Shown here piece after piece: positions 18,753-26,305 of a DNA stretch of 35,729 nt. A program made the position numbers and the translations under genes. The DNA is from Planctomycetota bacterium (GTDB lineage: Bacteria; Planctomycetota; Planctomycetia; Pirellulales; Pirellulaceae): assembly GCA_027622275.1 (NCBI GenBank), contig JAQBZB010000060.1, forward strand, positions 1 through 35,729, read 5' to 3'. Under the pieces are notes generated by a model, which did not search any database, was not told where the DNA came from, and saw nothing but the letters and a program-made list of their open reading frames with translations. The number at the start of each line of letters is the position of its first letter. Within the stretch, counting starts at the first letter, position 1.

Positions 18753-20099
18753 TCAGCGCGCCTCATTCTCGATGCAGTAAAGATGGTTCGCCGTGCGCAG
18801 GAACAACTGGTTCCCGACGATCGCCGGCGAGGCATCAATGGGTTCCGCGAGGTTGTTGATTGCCAGGACTTCAAGGTCGCTACCGTGGCGGATCACAACC
18901 GTCGTACCGTTGCGGTCGGTAAAGTAGATGAGCCCGTTGGCCGCGACCGGCGAAGCGTAGACGTTCTTGAGTTCTGGCAACCGCTGTCGTTCGAAGATCG
19001 GCTTGCCCGTGCGAATGTCCAGGCACGTGAGGATGCCTGTGTTGCTGCCGGTGAAGTAGATGTGGTCGTCAACGATGATCGGCGACGGAACGTAAGGCGT
19101 TCCCTGGCGATGGTGCCAGAGCACATGATCGGTGCCAGTGATGTCTCCCGTCGCGCTCAGCGGGATGGCCAGAGCGGCTGAACTGCGGTAGCCGCTCATA
19201 CAGAAGACCGTCCCGCCCGCCAAGATCGGTGACGGGATCGCGTTGACCGACTGGCCCCCGCATTCCCAGATCACGTCGCCTGTCGCGAGGTCGTAGCTGC
19301 GCACACGATTCGTCCCGTTGGCGATGACTTGCGTGCGGCCAGCGTGTTCGACGATCAAAGGCGTCGCCCACGAAGTCGGCTCGTCGCGATCGGCTTTCCA
19401 TTTTGTCTCGCCGGTCGCCGCGTCGAGTACCTCAATGAAGGATTGATCCTCGTGGTCCCAGTTGATGACTAGTGAATCGCCGTACACAACCGGCGACGTT
19501 GCCTCGCCCCAGCCGTACCGCGTTCGCATCTCGCCAAGATCACGAGTCCAGAGCAATTGGCCACCGAGGTCGTAACAGTAAATTCCGCGCGAGCCGAACG
19601 AAACATACAGCCGTCGGCCGTCCGTGGTCGGTGAAGCGGAAGCATAGGTGTTGGTGTTGTGCTTGCCTTCGTGAGGCACTTGTTCGCAGGCGACCTGACG
19701 CCAGAGCTGCTTGCCCGTGCGGCGATCGAAACTGAGTACAAGGAATTGGTAGTAGACGGCGGGTGGCTGCGTTTTCGCCTCTTCGTCAGCTCGAGGCGTC
19801 GTCGTCGCGACACGATCTGTCGCTAGGGCAGCCACGACGAACATCTGATCCTCCCAGACGATCGGCGTTGCGCTCCCTTCGCCGGGAATTGGCGTCTTCC
19901 ATTTGACGTTCTTCGATAGGCTCCACTCCATCGGCGGATCGCAGTTCCTGGCGACCCCATCCGCTTGTGGCCCGCGCCATTGCGGCCAATGAAGGTTCAG
20001 AGGCGACACCACCTCCTCTGCCGACACGCCGGGGATGAACGCGATCGTAGTTAAGAGCACTATGCAGGCGTGCTGAATGAAGCGAGTCCGAAACGGCAT
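18753..20099 (-). CDS. Exported PQQ-like beta-propeller repeat protein (BamB/quinoprotein type)
   Basis: Encodes 448 residues. A Sec signal (RFIQHACIVLLTTIAFIPGVSA) is followed by LHWPQWRGPQADGVA, a common opening of planctomycete PQQ-propeller proteins. Repeated blade motifs of the form A-TG--W appear, such as DRRTGKQLWRQV, DLGGQLLWTRDLG, DAATGETKWKAD, DLATGDVIWECGG and DIRTGKPIFERQ, spaced ~50-60 residues. The fold is seven- or eight-bladed. Such proteins may be sugar or alcohol dehydrogenase relatives or assembly scaffolds; no PQQ-binding or heme site is evident. A GGAG Shine-Dalgarno lies 8 bases upstream of the ATG at 20099. Confidence 0.88.
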   Translation of the reverse strand: MPFRTRFIQHACIVLLTTIAFIPGVSAEEVVSPLNLHWPQWRGPQADGVARNCDPPMEWSLSKNVKWKTPIPGEGSATPIVWEDQMFVVAALATDRVATTTPRADEEAKTQPPAVYYQFLVLSFDRRTGKQLWRQVACEQVPHEGKHNTNTYASASPTTDGRRLYVSFGSRGIYCYDLGGQLLWTRDLGEMRTRYGWGEATSPVVYGDSLVINWDHEDQSFIEVLDAATGETKWKADRDEPTSWATPLIVEHAGRTQVIANGTNRVRSYDLATGDVIWECGGQSVNAIPSPILAGGTVFCMSGYRSSAALAIPLSATGDITGTDHVLWHHRQGTPYVPSPIIVDDHIYFTGSNTGILTCLDIRTGKPIFERQRLPELKNVYASPVAANGLIYFTDRNGTTVVIRHGSDLEVLAINNLAEPIDASPAIVGNQLFLRTANHLYCIENEAR

Positions 20100-20279
20100 G
20101 AGATGACTCCGGGTGCGAAGACGGCTAGTGCAAGGATGCCTGATGATAACATGAGCTGCAAAAAACTGGGAAGTTGCACCGCTTCAGTTATACTGTCGTT
20201 CCGGCAATCGTAAGACGCCGCTGAAGTTCTAATCAATCCGCTACGAATCAATCCACGTTGCACATCGCGAGGCAAACTC

Positions 20280-21311
20280 ATGAGTTCTCAAACGCCAGAA
20301 ACGCCCGCACCCCATCTTGGACGCCGCGAGTTGCTTTCCTACACCGCTGCCTTCGGAGCGGCTTTTATGGCTCGACAGGGATTGGCGGCACCCGATGACG
20401 TGCCTTCAGCATCCAAGCAATCGTTAACGAGCCACGCGCCGAAACGTTACGACATGAAAAAGTCGATCAACCTGTGGGCATTCCCTTATCCGGATCGGAT
20501 GAACCTGACACAGTGCTTGCAACTGGCCAAGGATGCCGGCTTCGATGGAATCGAATTGAACTACGATCTCGTCAACGATCTCTCGCCGAATTCGGGCACC
20601 AAGGAGTTTCATGACATCCGCCGCGAAGCTGAGCGAATTGGGATCGCGATCAGCGGTGTCTGTTCGTTTCTTTTCTGGCCTTATCCGCTCACCAGTAACG
20701 ATCCGGCGGAACGCGAACGCGGCATGGAACTCGCTTCCAAGATGACGCAGGCGGCGCACGATCTGGGCACCGAGAATTTGCTCGTCGTGCCGGGTGCCGT
20801 ACACATGCCGTGGCGCGAGGATCACGATCCGACGCCCAACGACGTCTGCGATCGGCGGGCTCGCGAAGCGATCGGCCAGCTGCTTCCGCAAGCGGAGAAA
20901 CTCAAAGTCCACTTGAACATCGAGAACATCTTTTTCAACGGCTTCCTGCTGTCACCGGGCGACATGATCGATTTCGTCGACAGCTTCGGGAGCGAATACG
21001 TCAAGGTTCACTTCGATACCGGCAACATCATGGAGTATCAATTCCCCGAGCACTGGATTCCGATCCTGGGCCAGCGGATCAAGAACGTTCATCTCAAGGA
21101 ATTCACGAAGAAGGGGACCGACCATTCGCTGCAAGCCTTCCGGCCGCTGCTGGACGGAACGACGAATTGGCCGGCTGTCGTCGAAGCGTTCGCGGAGGTT
21201 GGATACGGCGAATACCTGACCTTCGAGTACTTCCATCCCTACCAGCACTATCCGGAAGCACTGGTCTATCAAACGTCCGACTCGCTGGATCGGATGCTCG
21301 GAAGAAAATGA
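20280..21311 (+). CDS. Sugar phosphate isomerase/epimerase-like TIM-barrel protein with Tat-type signal
   Basis: Encodes 343 residues. The N-terminus has a twin-arginine motif (GRRELLSYTAAFGAAFMARQG), so it is probably exported. The body matches the AP-endonuclease-2/xylose-isomerase-like TIM-barrel family: INLWAFPYPDRMNLTQCLQLAKDAGFDGIELNY at the start, LNIENIFFNGFLLSPGDM with a metal-ligand Glu, VKVHFDTGNIMEY (metal ligands His and Asp), NVHLKEFTKKG and LTFEYFHPY. Members interconvert sugars or sugar phosphates, for example hydroxypyruvate isomerase. The substrate is unknown. Its neighbours (oxidoreductases and xylA) fit sugar catabolism, but no operon is formed. It ends inside a repeat shared with the convergent M20 gene. 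Confidence 0.87.
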   Translation: MSSQTPETPAPHLGRRELLSYTAAFGAAFMARQGLAAPDDVPSASKQSLTSHAPKRYDMKKSINLWAFPYPDRMNLTQCLQLAKDAGFDGIELNYDLVNDLSPNSGTKEFHDIRREAERIGIAISGVCSFLFWPYPLTSNDPAERERGMELASKMTQAAHDLGTENLLVVPGAVHMPWREDHDPTPNDVCDRRAREAIGQLLPQAEKLKVHLNIENIFFNGFLLSPGDMIDFVDSFGSEYVKVHFDTGNIMEYQFPEHWIPILGQRIKNVHLKEFTKKGTDHSLQAFRPLLDGTTNWPAVVEAFAEVGYGEYLTFEYFHPYQHYPEALVYQTSDSLDRMLGRK

Positions 21312-21430
21312 CGAAGTCCGAAATACCCAAGGACGAGGAGGAAATGACGAAGACCGAAATACCCAATGACGAAAGCAAGATTCGGAATTCGTCATTCCTT
21401 AGTCATTGGGTATTTCGTCATTCGTCATTT
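21306..21430. repeat. AATGACGAA-type repeat: two direct copies and one inverted copy
   Basis: Direct copies at 21306-21330 and 21342-21366 differ at one of 25 positions. A third, inverted copy lies at 21406-21430; counted with flanks, 21342-21370 and 21402-21430 form a 29-bp inverted repeat with three mismatches. The TGA stop codons of the epimerase gene (21309-21311) and of the M20 gene (21425-21427) both lie in the copies. It resembles a bidirectional 3'-end hairpin. Confidence 0.85.
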
Positions 21431-22639
21431 CCTTAACCATTGCTTGCCGATTTGATAGTAAATCTCGGCGGCCGTCTTCAGTTGCTCGATGGCGAGCCAT
21501 TCGTCTTTCGTATGCGCTTGCTCGATCGAGCCGGGTCCAAAGACGATTGTCGGGCAATTGATCGCGTCAAACGCCGGCGCGTCCGTCCCATAAGGAACGC
21601 CGATCAATTCGCCGGGCGAACCATAGCCTGATGCGATGCGGCTGACCGCTGCCGCTAGTTCTTGATTGTGATCGTCCGCGAGTCCGCCCTTGGCGATGAA
21701 CGGATCCTCGTGAGTGATTGGGACCGACTTGTCGAGCTTCGCCGCCAGATAGTCAATCACATGCTGCCGAGCCGCCACGGGATCTTCGCCTGGCAAGACG
21801 CGTCGATCGACTTCGATCACGCAGGCATCAGGAACCGTGTTCACACTGATCCCGCCGGTGATGATGCCCACGCTGAGCGTCGGACCGCCAAGCAATCGAT
21901 GCGCGCCTAGCGTCGGTGCAACGTCACGCGCGTACTCTTCGAGGTGCTGCAGCACGCGAGCCATGTGATAGATCGCGTTGTCGCCGAGATGGGGGTTCGA
22001 GCTGTGACATGCGCGACCGCCGGTGTGGATTCGCCAGCGAGCGACTCCTTTGTGGGCGACGACGATGTTCAGCAACGTTGGCTCCGCAACGATGACGGCG
22101 TCTGGCTTGCGTGGAACGAGTGGGCTGCCGCCACGCTCCCAAAGCGACGCCATGTCGCTGGCACCGCTGAAGCCGTGTTCTTCGTTGACTGAACACGCCA
22201 TGATGATCGTTGGCATCCCGGCTGGCCGATCGGCGGCTAGTCTCGATACGGCAGTCAACATGGCGGCCATGCCCCCTTTAATGTCACACGATCCGCGACC
22301 GTAGACTCGGCCATCGCGAACGGTCGGCTCCCAAGGTGAGATCGTCATGCCGTTGACGGGGACCGTGTCTTGATGAGCCTCGAAGACGAGCAGCTGATCG
22401 CCGGCATGCTGATCACTGGCATCCAGTCGCGCCACGATATTGCTTCGTTTGGGCGCAACCTGCTGTCGCTCGAACGGAAGCCCCAGCCCCCGGAAGATTC
22501 CTTCCAGCAGATCCGTCATACGATATTCGTAGAATTCATCACCCGTATCATCCCGTCCCATCGGATTCACACTCGGAGTGGCGACGAGACTGCACAGTAT
22601 TTCGACCACATCTAATGTTTCAACGCCATCCAACGCCAT
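21425..22639 (-). CDS. M20-family metallopeptidase (ArgE/DapE/CPG2-like)
   Basis: Encodes 404 residues from the ATG at 22639, which is preceded by AAGGAG; the frame is open 43 codons further upstream, but that stretch is low-complexity Pro/Thr-rich and rejected. The family hydrolyses an amide bond with a two-zinc site. The motif HQDTVPV (His and the following Asp), GRGSCDIKGGMAAML (bridging Asp), and VNEEHGFSG (catalytic Glu pair) are visible, along with AEPT and the dimerisation domain (~180-300). The last His ligand is in GPGSIEQAHTKDEW. It is closest in style to acetylornithine deacetylase / succinyl-diaminopimelate desuccinylase, but the substrate cannot be fixed from sequence. Confidence 0.9.
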   Translation of the reverse strand: MALDGVETLDVVEILCSLVATPSVNPMGRDDTGDEFYEYRMTDLLEGIFRGLGLPFERQQVAPKRSNIVARLDASDQHAGDQLLVFEAHQDTVPVNGMTISPWEPTVRDGRVYGRGSCDIKGGMAAMLTAVSRLAADRPAGMPTIIMACSVNEEHGFSGASDMASLWERGGSPLVPRKPDAVIVAEPTLLNIVVAHKGVARWRIHTGGRACHSSNPHLGDNAIYHMARVLQHLEEYARDVAPTLGAHRLLGGPTLSVGIITGGISVNTVPDACVIEVDRRVLPGEDPVAARQHVIDYLAAKLDKSVPITHEDPFIAKGGLADDHNQELAAAVSRIASGYGSPGELIGVPYGTDAPAFDAINCPTIVFGPGSIEQAHTKDEWLAIEQLKTAAEIYYQIGKQWLRK

Positions 22640-22832
22640 CTTCGGCTCCTTAATAGCAGGTGCAAGTGTTGAGAATATCGAGGGTATTGTAGCGGGAGTG
22701 GGTTGCGGTTGCGTTCGCCGCTGCGGAGGACAAGAATTTTTCTGATAATTCAGAGAAATAAGTTGCAAGTTGTACAGTTGGTAGTTAAATGTATACCCTG
22801 CGAGGTGGGAGCAATCTTGCCTCGCGACAAGG

Positions 22833-22863
22833 CCTCCGTAAGCATCTGCCCCGCTTACGGAGG
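22833..22863. repeat. Inverted repeat upstream of nuoA
   Basis: CCTCCGTAAGC (22833-22843) and GCTTACGGAGG (22853-22863) pair perfectly around nine bases. The outer flank GCGAGG (22800-22805) also pairs with CCTCGC (22820-22825). The core GTAAGC is also found in the 13850 element, so the two may be related. Confidence 0.65.
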
Positions 22864-22942
22864 TCGCTTTTGTTTCGAAGGCGGTCTGGCCGCCGCGACG
22901 GCAGCATCGAACGGTGAAATTGCAGTGCCTTGACCACGTTTC

Positions 22943-22966
22943 TAAGCAGCGATACGATGCTGCTTA
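22943..22966. repeat. 8-bp inverted repeat upstream of nuoA
   Basis: TAAGCAGC and GCTGCTTA are perfect reverse complements around GATACGAT. It may be an operator or a hairpin that isolates the nuo transcript; no T-run follows directly, although a run of six T lies at 22989-22994. Confidence 0.4.
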
Positions 22967-22996
22967 ATCGGCTACGGGTAATGGCTGATTTTTTAT

Positions 22997-23027
22997 TTGA
23001 CAGACTTTGTGACAAGATTCACAAAGT
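22997..23027 (+). promoter_or_regulatory. CRP/FNR-family operator overlapping a -35-like hexamer upstream of nuoA
   Basis: ACTTTGTGA-CAAGAT-TCACAAAGT (23004-23027) is a perfect inverted repeat with nine-base arms and carries the core TGTGA-N6-TCACA of CRP-type sites. A TTGACA hexamer sits at 22997-23002, and ATTAAT (23041-23046) could be a -10. The operator centre lies about 51 bases before the nuoA ATG. If ATTAAT is used, the operator is near -38, close to the activating position of class II CRP sites. Confidence 0.6.
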
Positions 23028-23066
23028 TTGCGGTTTCTGTATTAATTTCAATCATCTCAAGAGGTT

Positions 23067-23465
23067 ATGGACAACCTTCTCGTCCCACTTCTGCTCTTCG
23101 CTGCCTGTGCGACCCTCCTATCGGTAGGTGTGCTGACACTGAGCTGCCTGCTTGGCCCGAAGAAGACGGGGCGCGTCAAGGAGATGCCGTACGAAAGCGG
23201 CATGGACCCGATTCATGACGCGCGGCGACGGTTTGACGTCCGCTTCCATTTAGTCGCGATCGCGTTCTTGCTGTTCGACGTCGAGTTGCTGTTTCTGTAT
23301 CCGTGGGCCGTCGCGAATAAGAACCCGGATGGTTTGCGGAGCATTGCCAAGGTAGCTCCTGATTTCAGTCCGACGGTCGTGTTCGCCGAAGTGATGTTCT
23401 TCATCGTTCTGCTGACCGTCGGTTTTGCCTATGCGTGGCGGAAAGGCGTGTTTCGATGGCGATAG
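23067..23465 (+). CDS. nuoA: NADH-quinone oxidoreductase subunit A
   Basis: Encodes 132 residues with three membrane helices (~5-30, ~65-85, ~100-125), the usual size for NuoA, a small subunit of complex I close to the quinone site. The signature [24 protein letters not shown] (~40-63) and [12 protein letters not shown] are conserved in the family. AAGAGG lies at 23059-23064, slightly close to the ATG. The last ten bases overlap nuoB. It is the first gene of the operon, directly downstream of the CRP-like operator. Confidence 0.96.
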   Translation: MDNLLVPLLLFAACATLLSVGVLTLSCLLGPKKTGRVKEMPYESGMDPIHDARRRFDVRFHLVAIAFLLFDVELLFLYPWAVANKNPDGLRSIAKVAPDFSPTVVFAEVMFFIVLLTVGFAYAWRKGVFRWR

Positions 23466-24031
23466 AACTGCCGGAAAACGTTGTTGTCAGCAAGTTGGAT
23501 TCACTGGCAAGCTGGTGTCGTAAGAACAGCCTTTGGCCGATGCCTTTCGCGACGGCTTGTTGCGGGATCGAGTTGATGGCGACTGGCGCGAGCCGCCACG
23601 ATCTGGCGCGATTCGGTGCGGAAGTGTTTCGATTCAGCCCTCGTCAGTGCGACCTGATGATTGTTGCCGGGCGAGTCGTCATGAAGATGCTGCCAGTGTT
23701 GCAGCGAATCTGGCAGCAGATGCACGAGCCGAAGTGGTGTATCTCGATGGGAGCCTGTGCATCGACGGGCGGAGTCTTCGATACGTACTCGGTGGTGCAG
23801 GGCATCGATCGTTTTATTCCCGTCGACATGTACGTGCCCGGATGTCCTCCTCGGCCCGAACAGCTGATTCAGGCGATCATTGACTTGCAAGACAAGATCC
23901 AAGCCGAAGGCACGATCGAGGGCCGCGAGTTCAATACGTTTGCTCGCCAGCAGCGTAAGCGAGCGTTGATGGAATTGCCGATCATCGGCGGACCGCAGAT
24001 CATCATGCCGCCACGACAGGGAGTGAACTGA
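23456..24031 (+). CDS. nuoB: NADH-quinone oxidoreductase subunit B
   Basis: Encodes 191 residues. It carries the terminal [4Fe-4S] cluster N2, which passes electrons to quinone. The ligands are the tandem Cys pair in [12 protein letters not shown], the Cys in [10 protein letters not shown] and the Cys in VPGCPPRPE, all present. The segment [23 protein letters not shown] is typical. An ATG at 23435 is possible, but the one at 23456 has GAAAGG nine bases before it and gives the normal N-terminus. It overlaps nuoA by ten bases, so translation is probably coupled. Confidence 0.96.
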   Translation: MAIELPENVVVSKLDSLASWCRKNSLWPMPFATACCGIELMATGASRHDLARFGAEVFRFSPRQCDLMIVAGRVVMKMLPVLQRIWQQMHEPKWCISMGACASTGGVFDTYSVVQGIDRFIPVDMYVPGCPPRPEQLIQAIIDLQDKIQAEGTIEGREFNTFARQQRKRALMELPIIGGPQIIMPPRQGVN

Positions 24032-24033
24032 AT

Positions 24034-24534
24034 ATGTCGACTCTGTCGGAGGTTGTAGCGGCTCTCAAGGATCGCTTCGCGGAAGTCACTGACAGCGAGT
24101 TTCGCGGTCAGACTCGCGTGGTCGTCCAGCAATCGCAGTGCTTTGACGCGTTGAGTTGCCTCAAGAATGAGTACGGGTTTGACATGCTGGTCGACGTGAC
24201 GTGTGTCGACTATTTGAACTTCCGTGATGCGACCGATCGCTTTGGTTTGGTGTATGTGCTTGCGGGCACGGAGAGCAACCTGCAATTGACCGTTCGCGTG
24301 ATGTTAAACGAGCCTGACTTAACGGTCCCCTCGGTCGTGCCTCTGTGGGAAGGTGCGAACTGGATGGAGCGTGAGGTGTGGGACATGTTCGGGATTCGCT
24401 TCGAAGGACATCCCGATTTGCGGCGGATCTTGTTGCCGGAAGAGTTCGCGGCCCATCCGTTGCGCAAGGACTATCCGCTGCAAGGACGCGGCGAACGACA
24501 TAATTTCCCGGTACTGACTCGCGCGGAAGCTTAA
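24034..24534 (+). CDS. nuoC: NADH-quinone oxidoreductase subunit C
   Basis: Encodes 166 residues, separate from NuoD (in some bacteria the two are fused). It is part of the connecting module of the peripheral arm. Conserved parts include DMLVDVTCVDYLNF, FGLVYVLAG, VPSVVPLWEGANWMEREVWDMFGI and HPDLRRILLPEEFAAHPLRKDYPLQG, the C-terminal signature. It follows nuoB by two bases. Confidence 0.95.
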   Translation: MSTLSEVVAALKDRFAEVTDSEFRGQTRVVVQQSQCFDALSCLKNEYGFDMLVDVTCVDYLNFRDATDRFGLVYVLAGTESNLQLTVRVMLNEPDLTVPSVVPLWEGANWMEREVWDMFGIRFEGHPDLRRILLPEEFAAHPLRKDYPLQGRGERHNFPVLTRAEA

Positions 24535-24551
24535 TCAACACCTGGACGTAC

Positions 24552-25772
24552 ATGACCACCGCAACTCGAACAATCGGCTCCGCATCCGCTCGCGAGGAAG
24601 ACTATCTGTGGACGCTGAACTTCGGTCCGCAGCATCCCGCGACACATACGACGCTGCGAATCGTGTTGAAGTTGGATGGCGAGCGAGTCGTCGATGCCGT
24701 TCCCGACATCGGCTATTTGCATTCAGGCTTCGAGAAGCTCGGCGAGCATCTGGATTACAACCAGTACGTCACCGTCACCGACCGGATGAACTACATCTCG
24801 CCGATGGCGAACAATGTGGCTTGGCATCATGCGGTGGAAACGCTGCTCGGCATCGAGTTGACGCCACGCTGCAAATACATTCGCGTGCTCATCTCCGAAT
24901 TGGCACGGATCAGCGACCACTTGCTCAGCACCGGCGCGATGGGGCTCGATACGGGCGCATTCACATTCTTTTTGTACGCCTTCTATCAGCGTGAGAAGAT
25001 CTACGACATCTTCGAGACGCTGTGCGGCGCGCGATTCACGAACAGCTACACACGCGTCGGCGGCGTGATGCACGACATTACGCCCCTGGTGGTCGAGAAG
25101 ATTCGTGCGTTTATCAAGGACTTCCCCAAGACGCTCGAAGACATGGAAAAGTTGCTGAATCGCAATCGCATCTTCGTCGATCGGACAACAGACGTTGGCG
25201 TGCTGACGAAGGAAGAAGCGATCAACCGCAGTTGCACCGGACCCATTGCGCGGGCCAGCGGCGTGACGCGTGATGTGCGGAAGGACCAGCCGTATCTCGG
25301 ATACGAGGACTTTGATTTTCAAGTTTGTTGCGCCAAGGCCGGCGATTGTTTTGCCCGCTACTACGTCCGCATGGCCGAGATGCGCGAGAGCTTGAAGATC
25401 CTCGCCCAGGCCGTCGAGAACATTCCGGCGGGGCCCGCGAATATCGGTGTCGACGAGCGAACGGCATTGCCGACCAAGCAGCAGGTGTATCAGACGATCG
25501 AAGGCACGATCACGCACTTCGAGTTGGTGATGGCGAACCGCGGTTTCGAAGTGCCTTGCGAAGAAGTGTATGCCGCGAATGAAACCGGCAACGGCGAGCT
25601 TGGTTTCTACATCGCAGGCGACGGCAGCAACGTGGCTTATCGCGCCCGCTGCCGTCCGCCGTCCTTTATTCACTTCGCCGTGTTCCCGCATTTGATTCGC
25701 GGGCATACGCTCAGCGATCTTGTGGCGGTGTTAGGCAGCCTGAATATCATCGCCGCTGAACTAGACAGATGA
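24552..25772 (+). CDS. nuoD: NADH-quinone oxidoreductase subunit D (49-kDa)
   Basis: Encodes 406 residues, the expected size. NuoD forms the quinone pocket with NuoB and NuoH. The opening FGPQHPATHTTLRIVLKLDGE contains the invariant HPATH; GYLHSGFEKLGEHLDYNQYV, DRMNYISPMANNVAW, LARISDHLL, GPIARASGV and the C-terminal SFIHFAVFPHLIRGHTLSD..LGSLNIIAAELDR are all as in the family. The final residues end with the usual AELDR. It is followed by a 40-base gap almost filled by a heptad repeat. Confidence 0.96.
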   Translation: MTTATRTIGSASAREEDYLWTLNFGPQHPATHTTLRIVLKLDGERVVDAVPDIGYLHSGFEKLGEHLDYNQYVTVTDRMNYISPMANNVAWHHAVETLLGIELTPRCKYIRVLISELARISDHLLSTGAMGLDTGAFTFFLYAFYQREKIYDIFETLCGARFTNSYTRVGGVMHDITPLVVEKIRAFIKDFPKTLEDMEKLLNRNRIFVDRTTDVGVLTKEEAINRSCTGPIARASGVTRDVRKDQPYLGYEDFDFQVCCAKAGDCFARYYVRMAEMRESLKILAQAVENIPAGPANIGVDERTALPTKQQVYQTIEGTITHFELVMANRGFEVPCEEVYAANETGNGELGFYIAGDGSNVAYRARCRPPSFIHFAVFPHLIRGHTLSDLVAVLGSLNIIAAELDR

Positions 25773-25782
25773 GCGTTGGTTT

Positions 25783-25824
25783 CAATGACCAATGACCAAT
25801 GACGAATGACCAATGACGAATGAA
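25783..25824 (+). repeat. Heptad array between nuoD and nuoE
   Basis: Six 7-base units run CAATGAC, CAATGAC, CAATGAC, GAATGAC, CAATGAC, GAATGAA. Each unit contains ATGA, and the nuoE start codon (25813-25815) is in the fifth unit. The same AATGAC/AATGACGAA words are seen in the repeat at 21306-21430. Confidence 0.9.
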
Positions 25825-26295
25825 AGAATCCTGACTGACGAGATGGTCGCCGAGATCACGGCGTACTTTCCTCGCTATCCGTCCCGGCAGGCGGTGACGT
25901 TGCCCGCACTGCATATCGTCAACGAGCGTTTGCGCCACGTGCCGTTGCAAGCGGTGGTGGAAGTGGCCGAGTTGTTGGACCTGAGTCCCGCGCAGGTCCA
26001 GGACACGCTGACGTTCTACGGATTCTTCAAGCAGGACGAGCCGCATGGTCGCGTTCGTGCATGGGTCTGTCGATCGATCAGCTGTCATCTTCGGGGTGCC
26101 GACGAACTGTTCGAGCATATATGTCATAAGGCCGGCGTCGAACCGGGCGGCACGACGGCCGACGGCGCGTTGACATTAGAGTTCGGCGAGTGCCTTGGTG
26201 CGTGTGAGTTTGCACCGTGCGTTCTGGCGAACGAAACTTTGCATAAGTGTGTGACGAACGAACAGGCCGACGCGTTTGTCGAGTCGTTAAAGTAA
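25813..26295 (+). CDS. nuoE: NADH-quinone oxidoreductase subunit E (24-kDa)
   Basis: Encodes 160 residues, the usual length. The protein binds a [2Fe-2S] cluster (N1a) in a thioredoxin-like domain. The ligands are in WVCRSISCHLRG (CX4C) and GECLGACEFAP (CX3C). An N-terminal helical bundle (MVAEITAYFPRYPSRQAVTLPALHI) precedes them. The start at 25813 comes from the heptad array and gives the first residues MTNER; a later ATG at 25843 (MVAEITAY) is also possible. There is no classical Shine-Dalgarno for the first start, so either it relies on coupling with nuoD or the second start is used. Confidence 0.92.
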   Translation: MTNERILTDEMVAEITAYFPRYPSRQAVTLPALHIVNERLRHVPLQAVVEVAELLDLSPAQVQDTLTFYGFFKQDEPHGRVRAWVCRSISCHLRGADELFEHICHKAGVEPGGTTADGALTLEFGECLGACEFAPCVLANETLHKCVTNEQADAFVESLK

Positions 26296-26305
26296 AGGTG
26301 CCGTT

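Larger units (their letters stand above)
22640..23066. other. Divergent control region of the M20 gene and the nuo operon
   Basis: The 427-base region holds two hairpins on the nuo side (22833-22863 and 22943-22966) and the CRP-type operator at 23004-23027. I see no gene. The M20 promoter should be in the left part, near 22650-22780, but is not recognised. Confidence 0.6.

Noticed and set aside
22621-22640. 10-base direct repeat at the start of the M20 gene as a control element
   Set aside because: It simply gives two ATG triplets in different frames (GATGGCGTTG twice); only the first is in frame and has the ribosome-binding site, so it needs no regulatory meaning.
22997-23026. A full sigma-70 promoter using TTGACA and a -10 at 17 bases
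   Set aside because: The bases at that spacing fall in the operator's right arm (TCACAA) and do not resemble TATAAT; only the -35-like hexamer and a later ATTAAT are noted.
25783-25824. Heptad array as a CRISPR or attachment site
   Set aside because: Units are only 7 bases with no spacers, and no cas or integrase gene is near.
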